From positions 1 to 11,873 of the forward strand of contig JAEYOL010000153.1 in the NCBI GenBank assembly GCA_023411775.1: a stretch of 11,873 nucleotides of DNA. The letters are read 5' to 3'. The position numbers and the translations under genes are program-made. The notes under the pieces are model-generated. The model made no database searches. It was not told where the DNA came from and saw nothing but the letters and a program-made list of their open reading frames with translations. Below, piece after piece: positions 1 through 7,604 of the stretch (position 1 is the first letter of the stretch; each line of letters opens with the position of its first letter). The DNA comes from Bacteroidota bacterium. GTDB lineage: Bacteria > Bacteroidota > Bacteroidia > Chitinophagales > Chitinophagaceae.

Positions 1-261
1 AAACCTATCCACACCCATGGAAGTTCACAAGGCAGCATAAATAGCAGGAATTAAACAAACTAGAATAGTATCCACAAAAACAATGTGGATTGTAAAAAAG
101 AAAAAAAGAACCAAAAAAAGAAAAAAGGTAATAATAGTAATACTGTCTACTTTTTTTAGGACATGACACCTCTTCCTATTCCCTACTTCCCGCCTTCCCG
201 GCCCCCAATCCCAGACACTCAATTTTTCCGAAACAAAAACAACCTTTATCTTCGCCGCTTA
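1..261. other. A-rich leader upstream of the dihydroorotase-like gene
   Basis: No convincing gene is visible here. Positions about 92-128 on the plus strand are almost pure purine (runs of A broken by single G), and 150-157 is a T run. The plus frame is open back to an ATG at 163, but the extra 33 residues are proline/arginine-rich and unlike the start of any amidohydrolase, so they are treated as untranslated leader. A minus-strand frame at 25-222 encodes a phenylalanine/leucine-rich peptide only because it reads the T-rich complement, and is considered spurious. The first 40-54 bases could be the last codons of an upstream plus-strand gene, since two frames reach stops at 38-40 and 52-54. 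Too little is present to tell. The promoter for the downstream operon presumably lies here, but no clear Bacteroidota -33/-7 pair could be assigned. Confidence 0.4.
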
Positions 262-1524
262 ATGAAGCTACTCATTAAGAAAGCCAGGGTTGTTGATCCT
301 CTCTCCCCTTTCAACGGGCAAATTCTCGATGTATTTATTGACAATGGTACCATTACCCGGCTCGACAAGTCCCTGGAGGAAAAAGCCGACCAGGAGATTG
401 ATATCCCCGGCGTACACCTGTCACCGGGCTGGCTTGACATTTTTGCAAATTTTGGCGACCCGGGCTACGAATTCAAAGAGACCCTGGAATCAGGTGCCGC
501 AGCCGCAGCGGCAGGTGGATACACCGACATCCTGGTAATCCCCAATACCAACCCCTGCATTCACAACAAGGCAGGCGTGGAATACATCGTTCAAAAAACT
601 AAGTCGCTTCCTGTCAATGTTCACCCTATTGGTGCGATCACCAAAAACGCCGAGGGAAAGGAACTGGCGGAAATGTATGATATGCGTAACAGTGGCGCTA
701 TCGCCTTTAGCGATGGCATCAATTGCGTACAGTCTTCCGGGTTGTTGCTGAAAGCGCTTCAATACATCAAATCATTTAATGGCATACTGCTTCAGGTACC
801 AGATGATAAAAGTATCAACCCCCATGGCCTGATCAACGAAGGGATCGTTTCAACGCAGCTGGGTCTGCCCGGCAAGCCGGCCATGGCAGAAGAACTGATC
901 GTGGCCAGGGATATTGAACTGGCACGTTATGCCGGATCCCGCCTCCATTTTTCAGGTATCAGCTCCAAAAAATCACTTGACTATATCGAAAGCGGAAAAG
1001 CCTCAGGCGTAGATATTAGTTGCTCGGTTACTCCGTATCATCTTTTCTTTTCTGATGAGGACATGACGGATTATGATACAAATCTAAAAGTCAATCCACC
1101 GCTTCGCACACCCAATGACCGTGCAGCATTGCAAGCTGCAATCTCTTCGGGAATGATCGATTGCATCGCCTCACATCACCTGCCGCATGAATTTGATAGC
1201 AAGGTGCTGGAATTCGAATACGCGAAATATGGTATGATCGGATTGCAAACTGCTTTTGCTGCAATTAATACCGCAATGCCAGGGATTGATCCGGCAAAAT
1301 GGGTAGAACTCTTATCTATAAATCCGAGAAAGTTATTTGGCCTGGAACAAGCTACGGTCAAAGAAGGCAGTACCGCTTCACTTACATTGTTTGATCCAAA
1401 TTCCAAATGGGTGGTTGAGGAAAGAAATATTTTATCGAAATCAAAAAACAGTGCATTTATTGGCAAAGAACTCACCGGCCGGGTGATGGGGATCATCAAT
1501 AAAAACAATGCAGTACTACACTAA
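262..1524 (+). CDS. Dihydroorotase-like protein lacking metal ligands (probable non-catalytic PyrC paralogue)
   Basis: The 420-residue product has the length and fold signature of class I dihydroorotase, the amidohydrolase enzyme that cyclises carbamoyl aspartate in pyrimidine synthesis. Family hallmarks remain: the PNTNP substrate-loop segment (94-98), GAIAFSDG (145-152), SVTPYHLFFSDED (255-267), NLKVNPPLR (274-282) and EYAKYGMIGLQT (319-330). However, the metal site is dismantled. The usual DxHxHLR motif reads DIFANFG (59-65), so both histidines and the arginine are gone. The histidine before the ED pair reads VPDD (179-182), HxST reads SGISS (231-235), and the TDHAPH aspartate is histidine (SHHLPH, 304-309). 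This resembles the non-catalytic PyrC' proteins that support aspartate carbamoyltransferase in some bacteria, so a structural or regulatory role is more likely than catalysis. The ATG at 262 begins MKLLIKKARVVDP, a typical family start; an in-frame ATG at 163 adds an atypical proline-rich extension. It is first in the operon, 14 bp before the DUF4199-like gene. Confidence 0.9.
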   Translation: MKLLIKKARVVDPLSPFNGQILDVFIDNGTITRLDKSLEEKADQEIDIPGVHLSPGWLDIFANFGDPGYEFKETLESGAAAAAAGGYTDILVIPNTNPCIHNKAGVEYIVQKTKSLPVNVHPIGAITKNAEGKELAEMYDMRNSGAIAFSDGINCVQSSGLLLKALQYIKSFNGILLQVPDDKSINPHGLINEGIVSTQLGLPGKPAMAEELIVARDIELARYAGSRLHFSGISSKKSLDYIESGKASGVDISCSVTPYHLFFSDEDMTDYDTNLKVNPPLRTPNDRAALQAAISSGMIDCIASHHLPHEFDSKVLEFEYAKYGMIGLQTAFAAINTAMPGIDPAKWVELLSINPRKLFGLEQATVKEGSTASLTLFDPNSKWVVEERNILSKSKNSAFIGKELTGRVMGIINKNNAVLH

Positions 1525-1538
1525 ATCCAAATTATCTC

Positions 1539-2033
1539 ATGCCTAAACTTACTCCCCTCCTGAAGGGTATCATCACAGGTGTCCTGATGGTTATTTGCTC
1601 ACTGCTGCTTTATTATTCCGATGTAGCACCGGGATCTTTATGGCATTATATCATTTACCTTTTGTATACCGCGGGAATTGTATGGACGCTGAAAGCTTAT
1701 TCTGACTCGGATGCTTATACCGGGAAATTTTCGGACCTCTTTGGACAGGGATTTCGTTGTTTTATTATAATCATCCTGATCATGGTTGCGTTTACGTCGA
1801 TATTTTCCATACTGCATCCAGAATTTGCGGAAGAAGCCGCAAAGCAATATCGTGCCGACCTGGTGAAAGAGGGCAATAAATTACCAGCAGAGATCGATAA
1901 GCTGGTCGCTGATGCGAAAAAACAATACACAACGGGTGTGGTTTACTTTACAATTTTCGGATATTTGATAATTGGCGCCATTGTCAATGCAATTGCCTCG
2001 ATCATTATCGTTTTAACAAAAAGAAGTAAATAA
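1539..2033 (+). CDS. DUF4199-like four-helix inner-membrane protein
   Basis: This 164-residue protein has four predicted membrane segments at roughly residues 9-26, 35-52, 72-94 and 133-159. A charged, soluble stretch (about 95-131, rich in Glu, Lys and Ala) lies between the third and fourth, and the C-terminus is basic (TKRSK). Size, topology, and position between a dihydroorotase-like gene and a GT2 glycosyltransferase match the DUF4199 family of Bacteroidota, whose function is unknown. The family call is by recognition of this pattern, not by a profile search. The gene starts 14 bp after the dihydroorotase-like stop and ends 3 bp before the next ATG, so it is almost certainly co-transcribed and possibly translationally coupled. 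A plausible inferred role is as membrane partner of the adjacent glycosyltransferase, but nothing in the sequence shows this. Confidence 0.85.
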   Translation: MPKLTPLLKGIITGVLMVICSLLLYYSDVAPGSLWHYIIYLLYTAGIVWTLKAYSDSDAYTGKFSDLFGQGFRCFIIIILIMVAFTSIFSILHPEFAEEAAKQYRADLVKEGNKLPAEIDKLVADAKKQYTTGVVYFTIFGYLIIGAIVNAIASIIIVLTKRSK

Positions 2034-2036
2034 ACA

Positions 2037-2978
2037 ATGGATCTATCCATCGTCATACCATTGCTTAATGAAGAAGAGTCTTTACCCGAGCTTTCGGCAT
2101 GGATAGAAAAGGTAATGCTGGAAAATAATTATTCCTACGAGATCATCTTTGTCGACGATGGCAGTACAGATAACTCCTGGAAAGTCATAGAGCAGTTACG
2201 GGAAAAAAATCCAAATATCAAAGGCATCAAGTTTCAGCGCAATTATGGTAAGTCTGCCGGCCTCAACGAAGGTTTCCGTGCAGCTACCGGCGACGTGATC
2301 ATCACCATGGACGCTGATCTGCAGGATAGCCCTGATGAGATCCCTGAGTTGAGAAAAATGATCGTCGAAGATGGCTACGACCTGGTGAGCGGCTGGAAAA
2401 AGAAACGGTATGACAACAAGCTCACTAAAAACCTGCCGAGTAAATTATTCAATGCATCTGCCCGGCAGATGAGCAAAATAAAACTACACGATTTCAATTG
2501 TGGTCTGAAGTCTTACGACAAAAAAGTGGTTAAGAGTATAGAGGTATACGGCGAGATGCATCGTTATGTACCCGTACTGGCTAAATGGGCCGGCTTCCGT
2601 AAGATCGGTGAAAAAGTTGTTGAACACAGACCGCGCAAATATGGTGTCAGCAAATTTGGCTGGTCGCGTTTCATCAATGGATTTCTCGACCTGGTGACCA
2701 TTTTTTTCATGGGGAAATTTGGGAAACGGCCCATGCACTTCTTTGGCGCCTGGGGAACCGTTTTTTTCCTGATAGGATTCGGGTTTGCCGTCTTCCTGAT
2801 CGTTTCCAAAATCATCGATGCGGCTTATCCTATCACAAACCGCCCGGGGTTTTACCTGGCCCTGACATCATTGCTAGTGGGCGTACAATTGTTCATGGCA
2901 GGGTTTATTGGTGAACTTGTTTCCCGAAACGCATCAGGCCGAAACACCTATTTAATCGAAGACCGGACAGGCCTGTAA
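2037..2978 (+). CDS. Membrane-anchored GT2 family glycosyltransferase (polyprenyl-phosphate sugar transferase type)
   Basis: The product is 313 residues with an N-terminal GT-A catalytic domain and two C-terminal membrane helices (about 233-258 and 271-295). Visible motifs are SIVIPLLNEEES (4-15), FVDDGSTD (38-45) with the nucleotide-binding aspartates, the metal-binding DxD in MDADLQD (91-97), NCGLKSYDKKVV (154-165), and the HRPRKYGVSKFG segment (197-208). This architecture belongs to the DPM1/GtrB/ArnC-like group. These enzymes transfer a sugar from a nucleotide donor to undecaprenyl or dolichyl phosphate at the cytoplasmic face of the inner membrane. The donor sugar cannot be read from sequence. 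The ATG lies 3 bp after the DUF4199-like stop, which argues for coupling. With the following GT4 gene it suggests assembly or modification of an envelope glycan or glycolipid. Confidence 0.93.
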   Translation: MDLSIVIPLLNEEESLPELSAWIEKVMLENNYSYEIIFVDDGSTDNSWKVIEQLREKNPNIKGIKFQRNYGKSAGLNEGFRAATGDVIITMDADLQDSPDEIPELRKMIVEDGYDLVSGWKKKRYDNKLTKNLPSKLFNASARQMSKIKLHDFNCGLKSYDKKVVKSIEVYGEMHRYVPVLAKWAGFRKIGEKVVEHRPRKYGVSKFGWSRFINGFLDLVTIFFMGKFGKRPMHFFGAWGTVFFLIGFGFAVFLIVSKIIDAAYPITNRPGFYLALTSLLVGVQLFMAGFIGELVSRNASGRNTYLIEDRTGL

Positions 2979-2996
2979 TACGGCCGCTTTCAACTT

Positions 2997-4166
2997 TTGA
3001 TCGTGCCATCCGTTTCACATAAAAAAATTGTCATCCTGGGACCCGCACATCCGCTACGCGGTGGCGGGATCACAACATTCAATCACAGGCTGGCGAAAGA
3101 ATTTATTGCCAGCGGGCACCACTGCAGCATTTATTCGTTTTCACTTCAATACCCATCGTTTCTTTTTCCTGGTAAAACACAATACAGCGATGAACCCGCC
3201 CCGCAGGGTCTTACTATTTTTCCTGTAGTCAATTCCATCAACCCGTTCAATTGGCTGAAAGTTGGGAAACGTCTCCAAAAAGAAAAACCGGACATCATCG
3301 TCGTTCGCTTCTGGCTGCCTTTTATGGGACCCGCACTAGGAACAATACTGCGGAAAGTAAAGAAGAATAAACACACCAAAATCGTTTGTATCGCAGACAA
3401 CGTGATCCCACATGAAAAAAGGCCTGGCGACAAACCCTTCACCAGATATTTCCTGAAACCCTGCGATGCCTTTATTACTATGAGCGAAAAAGTAATGAAA
3501 GACCTTCGCTTGTTTGAAAAAGCAAAACCGGCCATATTGGTGGAACACCCCTTATACGACAATTTCGGTCCGGTCATTCCAAAATCGGATGCGAGGAAGC
3601 ATCTTGGACTTGCAGAACATGACAGGATCCTTTTATTCTTTGGCTTTATACGAAAATATAAAGGTCTCGATCTTTTACTCGAAGCGTTGTATCTGCTAAA
3701 GCAGAAAACCGGATCGCACACTGGTGATCTCAAACTCCTGGTTGCCGGTGAGTTTTATGAAGATCAGAAACATTACCTGGAGCTGATCGAAAGCCGGGGC
3801 CTACAGGATCAGGTAATCCTTAGATCCGATTTTATACCAGATAGCGAAGTTCAATATTTCTTCTGTGCGGCGGACGTGGTCGTGCAGCCTTATCGCAACG
3901 CAACGCAAAGCGGGGTCACACCACTGGCATATCATTTTGAAAAGCCCATGATCGTTACGAACGTAGGGGGACTTCCTTCCCTGGTCCCACATGAAAAGTC
4001 AGGATTGGTTACCGAACCCGATCCCCGGGCCATAGCCGATACAATTGCACAATACTTCAAGTTTGGCGAGGGCTTTTTTGTTCCACATCTTCGAGAGGAA
4101 AAAAAGAAATTCAGCTGGCAGAACCTGACAGACGCGATATTTTCAATTGCGTCAATTGATCGTTGA
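2997..4166 (+). CDS. GT4 family (GT-B fold) glycosyltransferase
   Basis: The roughly 389-residue protein has the two-domain GT-B layout of GT4 glycosyltransferases. The N-terminal acceptor domain opens with KIVILGPAHPLRGGGITTF (10-28), a glycine-rich loop typical of the family. The C-terminal donor-binding domain includes LLFFGFIRKYKGLDLLLEAL (212-231), LLVAGEFYED (247-256) and a donor segment PYRNATQSGVTPLAYHFEKP (298-317). The classical EX7E pair is not evident there; the ATQSG version is, as far as I recall, a known GT4 variant. There is no signal peptide or membrane helix, so it is a cytosolic or peripheral enzyme. The start is uncertain: no ATG sits near the conserved beginning, so TTG at 2997 or GTG at 3003 must be used (the latter is two codons shorter). 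It is last in the operon, 18 bp after the GT2 gene and 31 bp before the convergent lipoprotein gene. Substrate is unknown. Confidence 0.9.
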   Translation: MIVPSVSHKKIVILGPAHPLRGGGITTFNHRLAKEFIASGHHCSIYSFSLQYPSFLFPGKTQYSDEPAPQGLTIFPVVNSINPFNWLKVGKRLQKEKPDIIVVRFWLPFMGPALGTILRKVKKNKHTKIVCIADNVIPHEKRPGDKPFTRYFLKPCDAFITMSEKVMKDLRLFEKAKPAILVEHPLYDNFGPVIPKSDARKHLGLAEHDRILLFFGFIRKYKGLDLLLEALYLLKQKTGSHTGDLKLLVAGEFYEDQKHYLELIESRGLQDQVILRSDFIPDSEVQYFFCAADVVVQPYRNATQSGVTPLAYHFEKPMIVTNVGGLPSLVPHEKSGLVTEPDPRAIADTIAQYFKFGEGFFVPHLREEKKKFSWQNLTDAIFSIASIDR

Positions 4167-4197
4167 TTTGAAGTCTTGCAGTGTTGCCATCGTGTGA

Positions 4198-5535
4198 CTA
4201 TAATTCAAACTTGCAGATTCCGGATAATCTGGTATTCTCCTGGTTGATGAGGCCTCCCGCGCTGTAGAGACTATTGTTATAGGAAAATATCGTCTCGTAA
4301 TACAGGTCGCTATCCATATACCGATAACTCCAGGTATTTGTAGCAGGATCGTAGATCTCAATCATTGTTGAATATACAAACCAGCCCGTCATCCCTCCGA
4401 TAAAAGCAATTTTGTTTCCGAATGCTATAGCTGGCACATAAGACTTCTTTTCCACTAATTGTATTTGCGACCAGGTTTCATTCGACACATCATAGACTTT
4501 TACTTCCTGCTCACCAGTAAAATAAATCCTGTCTCCCTGCATTACGGCACGATGGCCGCCTGCTGCCTCCTTTAATGTCTTTGAACTCCAGGTATCATTT
4601 TGCTCGTCATAAATCTCCAGTTGATTTGAACCCGCTGTGAAAAACCATACCTGCCTGCCTTTCACCACCGGAATAACTTCGCCGCTCCCCTCAAGTTCCT
4701 TATATGTCCACCAATCATCGTATACATCGTAGATATCAATTCTTCTGCTGAATGTATACGGGTCAATTCTTCCTCCCGCGAAAAAGATCTTACTGCCGGC
4801 AACAGAAGCCTCGCCCGCAAACCGGGGCGCAGTCAATCTTGTCTCCCGCCATGAATTGCTTACAGTATTAAATATGTTGACCTGCGTTGAAACCTGCCCT
4901 ATGGAAGTGGTGGTGAGAGGATAAATATATCCGCCGGCTATGTACACTTCATTTCCGTACGAAGCAACCGCAACATGTGAACGTAGTGTTGCAAAAGTTT
5001 GGCGGGAAGTGATGCCCGAAACAGGATCAAATACATCTAAAGTAGCACCGTCAGAAAAATAGAATTTTTCATTACACAGAGTTGCCCGTGCATCCACTAC
5101 TGCCCCTTTAAAAACACCCGCAGGGGTTGAACCAGGTATTACACAGTCTACTATCGCTACCGGTTTTTGCACCCTGATGACTACTGTATCATAGTCACTC
5201 AAACCATCATTATCAGTGACCTTTAACTCAAACCCATAAATGCCTTCCTGGAGGTCTTTTGCGATCGTCAATCCCGAATTTGGCGTCGTAATTGCAAAAT
5301 TTTGCGGCCCATATACTTTTGTCCACCGGAAACTTGATATTTCGCCATCGGCGTCACCTGAAGCACGGCCATCCAGCATTATCGTATCCTGTGGCAAAAT
5401 TATCACCTGGTCAAGTCCGGCTACAGCAGTTGGAGGTTTGCGCTCGACCTTAACTAGCGAATCGGCTTTTCGACAGGAAATAAAGGTTTCCATCAAGGCC
5501 AACACCGCGAGGAGAAAAAATATGCGCGTATTCAT
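4198..5535 (-). CDS. PKD-like and kelch-repeat lipoprotein
   Basis: The 445-residue product starts with a short hydrophobic leader and a lipobox-like FISC (18-21), so Cys21 is the likely lipidation site. The phenylalanine at -3 is slightly atypical. Residues about 34-125 form a PKD/K319L-like immunoglobulin-type domain: PPTAVAGLDQVIILP, the DGRASGDADGEI segment and LKVTDNDGLSDYDTVVIRV are characteristic. From about 145 to the end there are roughly six kelch motifs, each with a hydrophobic strand followed by a glycine pair or equivalent (AGGY 200, AGGR 253, TAGS 300, TGEQ 340, IGGM 379, AGGL 426) and a later Tyr-Asp plus Trp element such as IYDPATNTW. These should close a six-bladed beta-propeller. 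Such proteins are anchored in the periplasm or on the surface and bind proteins or glycans; no catalytic motif is seen. It is monocistronic by context, convergent with the GT4 gene and divergent from the kinase gene. Confidence 0.9.
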   Translation of the reverse strand: MNTRIFFLLAVLALMETFISCRKADSLVKVERKPPTAVAGLDQVIILPQDTIMLDGRASGDADGEISSFRWTKVYGPQNFAITTPNSGLTIAKDLQEGIYGFELKVTDNDGLSDYDTVVIRVQKPVAIVDCVIPGSTPAGVFKGAVVDARATLCNEKFYFSDGATLDVFDPVSGITSRQTFATLRSHVAVASYGNEVYIAGGYIYPLTTTSIGQVSTQVNIFNTVSNSWRETRLTAPRFAGEASVAGSKIFFAGGRIDPYTFSRRIDIYDVYDDWWTYKELEGSGEVIPVVKGRQVWFFTAGSNQLEIYDEQNDTWSSKTLKEAAGGHRAVMQGDRIYFTGEQEVKVYDVSNETWSQIQLVEKKSYVPAIAFGNKIAFIGGMTGWFVYSTMIEIYDPATNTWSYRYMDSDLYYETIFSYNNSLYSAGGLINQENTRLSGICKFEL

Positions 5536-5774
5536 TTTTACAACGTTTGGTACCGCTTTTATTGGCTTTCTATGGTAAGTTATCGTGGGTAACTATGCAG
5601 TCAAAAATTTATCGACCAATAAAAACCGTCTGAGAAATATACCTGTATAGACAAATGAAAGCATCCGGCAGTTATTTGAAGGGATTCGTCGAAAAATCCT
5701 GCTGTTCGTCATTTTTTAAGTTCGGTTATAATAGCAATGGCCGAGATGTGGTAAATTGTATTAACTAATTCTGG
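5536..5774. other. Divergent intergenic region
   Basis: This 239-bp AT-rich spacer separates the start of the lipoprotein gene (minus) from the start of the histidine kinase gene (plus), so it should hold both promoters. A TATAAT hexamer at 5727-5732 lies 42 bp before the kinase ATG. It has no good partner at the spacing expected for the Bacteroidota sigma factor (TTG then TAnnTTTG), so no promoter is called. No long inverted repeat or small open frame stands out. Confidence 0.4.
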
Positions 5775-6890
5775 ATGAAATCATACCGGGAAAATCCATT
5801 TGTGTTTTCACCGAAATACAGGTTGTTGCGGCATCTTGTATTTTGGATCGCGGATGCTGTTGTATTCACTTTGATATTCAGGATATCTTCCATGCCCCTG
5901 TCTGACCAGCTTGTCCTTTCACTGATATGGGTACCGCTGCACATGGCTTTCGCCTACCCCGTCATGTTTATTTTTATTCCGCGGTTATTGATGAAGGAGA
6001 AGCACGGGCCTTTTGTATTGGTAATGTTGGTATGGGGTGTTGCAGGATGGTTTTGGAACTATGTATGCAGAGTCTATATATTTTTTGGTTTTGTCCAAAG
6101 CATAACCGGTATCGGCCTGGGAAATACTAATCCATGGGCAGCGAACAGTTACCTTTCAATGGTTGCCGTAGCAGGCCTGGGCAGTACCATTATTTTGTTT
6201 AAATACTGGATGCAAAAGCAAAAGGATTTCCTTACCGAACAGAAGGAAAAAATAAATATGGAGCTGCAGATCCTGAAAGCCCAGATCCACCCTCATTTTC
6301 TTTTCAACACGCTGAATAATATATATTCATTTTCCATACAGGGGTCCGAAAAAACTCCTGCCATGATCGCCAAACTATCTTCCCTTCTAAGCTATATACT
6401 ATACGATTGTAAGAGTAACACAGTGCTGTTGGAAAAAGAGATCGAAGTGATGAAAAATTATATCGACCTGGAAAAAGAAAGATATGGCAATACCCTGGAG
6501 GTTTCCATAAATATCGAAGGAGACATCGAAGCAAAGTTTATTGCCCCCCTGCTGTTATTGCCTTTCATTGAAAATGCTTTTAAACATGGGACTTCAGATC
6601 AATTAGAAAAACCCTGGCTGAGCATTGACATATCCGCAAGACAAAATCATCTCCGGTTTAAAATAGTAAACAGTAAGAACGAGCAGCTTAACTCCGAATC
6701 AAAAGGAATAGGTATCAGTAATGTAAAAAAAAGGCTTGCCTACCTGTACCCTTCCACCCATGAATTACGTATCAACGATGAAGGAAATTTTTTTGTAGTT
6801 TCACTGGCACTTGAAATTTCTCCATCTTTCCCCACCCCACAAAAAACAAGTGCTGTACCCCTGAAACTGGCTAAAAAACTCTCAACATGA
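5775..6890 (+). CDS. LytS-type sensor histidine kinase
   Basis: The 371-residue protein has an N-terminal membrane domain of about four helices (roughly 18-37, 47-70, 79-106 and 124-145) and no extracytoplasmic sensor domain of note. A short coiled coil follows (146-166), then a His_kinase/HATPase module. The phosphoacceptor box IHPHFLFNTLNN (171-182) is the LytS/YehU form, with His174 the expected phosphorylation site. The N-box PFIENAFKHG (263-272) holds the ATP/Mg ligand Asn267, and the G-box is GIGISNVKKRL (311-321). It autophosphorylates at the inner membrane and passes the phosphate to its partner regulator. The ATG of that regulator overlaps the stop of this gene by 4 bp (6887-6890), giving translational coupling. 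The ligand sensed is unknown; the compact helical N-terminus suggests sensing in or at the membrane. Confidence 0.95.
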   Translation: MKSYRENPFVFSPKYRLLRHLVFWIADAVVFTLIFRISSMPLSDQLVLSLIWVPLHMAFAYPVMFIFIPRLLMKEKHGPFVLVMLVWGVAGWFWNYVCRVYIFFGFVQSITGIGLGNTNPWAANSYLSMVAVAGLGSTIILFKYWMQKQKDFLTEQKEKINMELQILKAQIHPHFLFNTLNNIYSFSIQGSEKTPAMIAKLSSLLSYILYDCKSNTVLLEKEIEVMKNYIDLEKERYGNTLEVSINIEGDIEAKFIAPLLLLPFIENAFKHGTSDQLEKPWLSIDISARQNHLRFKIVNSKNEQLNSESKGIGISNVKKRLAYLYPSTHELRINDEGNFFVVSLALEISPSFPTPQKTSAVPLKLAKKLST

Positions 6891-7600
6891 AACTCCGATG
6901 TTTATTGGTTGATGACGAGCCGCCTGCGATTGAAGTATTACGGTCGCATATCTCTAATGTGAACGGACTCGACGTGTCGGCTACCTGTAAGAACGCAGTG
7001 GAAGCGCTCGATATATTGCACCGGACCCCGATAGACCTGGTCTTCCTGGATATAAAAATGCCGAAATTACTGGGCACGGACTTTTTAAAAAACCTAACCA
7101 ATCCTCCAAAGGTCATCTTCGTAACAGCGTACCGTGAATATGCGCTTGATAGTTATGATCTGGATGCTGTCGACTACCTCGTAAAACCTGTCACGTTTGA
7201 ACGATTCCTGAAAGCTGTTTTCAAGGTTAAAAGATTGATGGGATATGAAGTGACTTCTATCAGCAACGAATATAAAAGAAACCCGGATGCCTTTGTATAT
7301 GTGCGGGTTAACAGAAGTATGCAAAAAGTGCTGGTGAATCAGATACTCTATATTGAGAGCTGGAAGGATTATGTAAAAATATACCTGACCACAGGAGAAA
7401 ATTTTATGGCCAGGCAGTCGATCAGCTCCATGGAAAATATGCTGAGCGAGCACAGTTTTTTACGCGTCCACCGTTCATATATGATCTCCCTGGATAAAAT
7501 GACCGGCTATAATAATAACGATATTATTGTAGGCGGAAAGGAAATACCAATCGGCAGATTGTACAAGCAACAGGTGATATCCACGATTCAACACGATTGA
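6887..7600 (+). CDS. LytTR family response regulator
   Basis: The 237-residue protein has a receiver domain (about 3-118) followed by a LytTR DNA-binding domain (about 135-235). Receiver residues are complete: acidic pair Asp9-Asp10 (LLVDDEPPA), phosphoacceptor Asp55 (VFLDIKMP), switch Thr80 (FVTAYREYA) and Lys100 (YLVKPV). The LytTR part shows VYVRVNRSMQKV (137-148), ILYIESWKDYVKIY (153-166), FLRVHRSYMISL (191-202) and IPIGRLYK (220-227), all standard for the fold. It is the cognate regulator of the kinase gene it overlaps by 4 bp. LytTR proteins usually bind paired ~9-bp sites upstream of envelope or exopolysaccharide genes; the targets here are not evident. The stop lies only 4 bp from the stop of the convergent receptor gene, so the two transcripts probably overlap at their 3' ends. 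Confidence 0.95.
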   Translation: MKLRCLLVDDEPPAIEVLRSHISNVNGLDVSATCKNAVEALDILHRTPIDLVFLDIKMPKLLGTDFLKNLTNPPKVIFVTAYREYALDSYDLDAVDYLVKPVTFERFLKAVFKVKRLMGYEVTSISNEYKRNPDAFVYVRVNRSMQKVLVNQILYIESWKDYVKIYLTTGENFMARQSISSMENMLSEHSFLRVHRSYMISLDKMTGYNNNDIIVGGKEIPIGRLYKQQVISTIQHD

Positions 7601-7604
7601 TCTA

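Noticed and set aside
25..222. Minus-strand open frame encoding a 65-residue hydrophobic peptide
   Set aside because: Its hydrophobicity comes from reading the T-rich complement of the A/G tract, and it has no recognisable family features.
247..254. TATCTTCG as a Bacteroidota -7 promoter box
   Set aside because: It deviates from TAnnTTTG, lacks a -33 partner and would give an almost leaderless transcript.
163..261. N-terminal extension of the dihydroorotase-like gene from the ATG at 163
   Set aside because: The extra residues are proline/arginine-rich and unlike family N-termini, whereas the ATG at 262 gives the typical start.
5727..5732. TATAAT hexamer as promoter for the kinase gene
   Set aside because: It matches the proteobacterial rather than the Bacteroidota consensus and has no -33 partner at a sensible distance.
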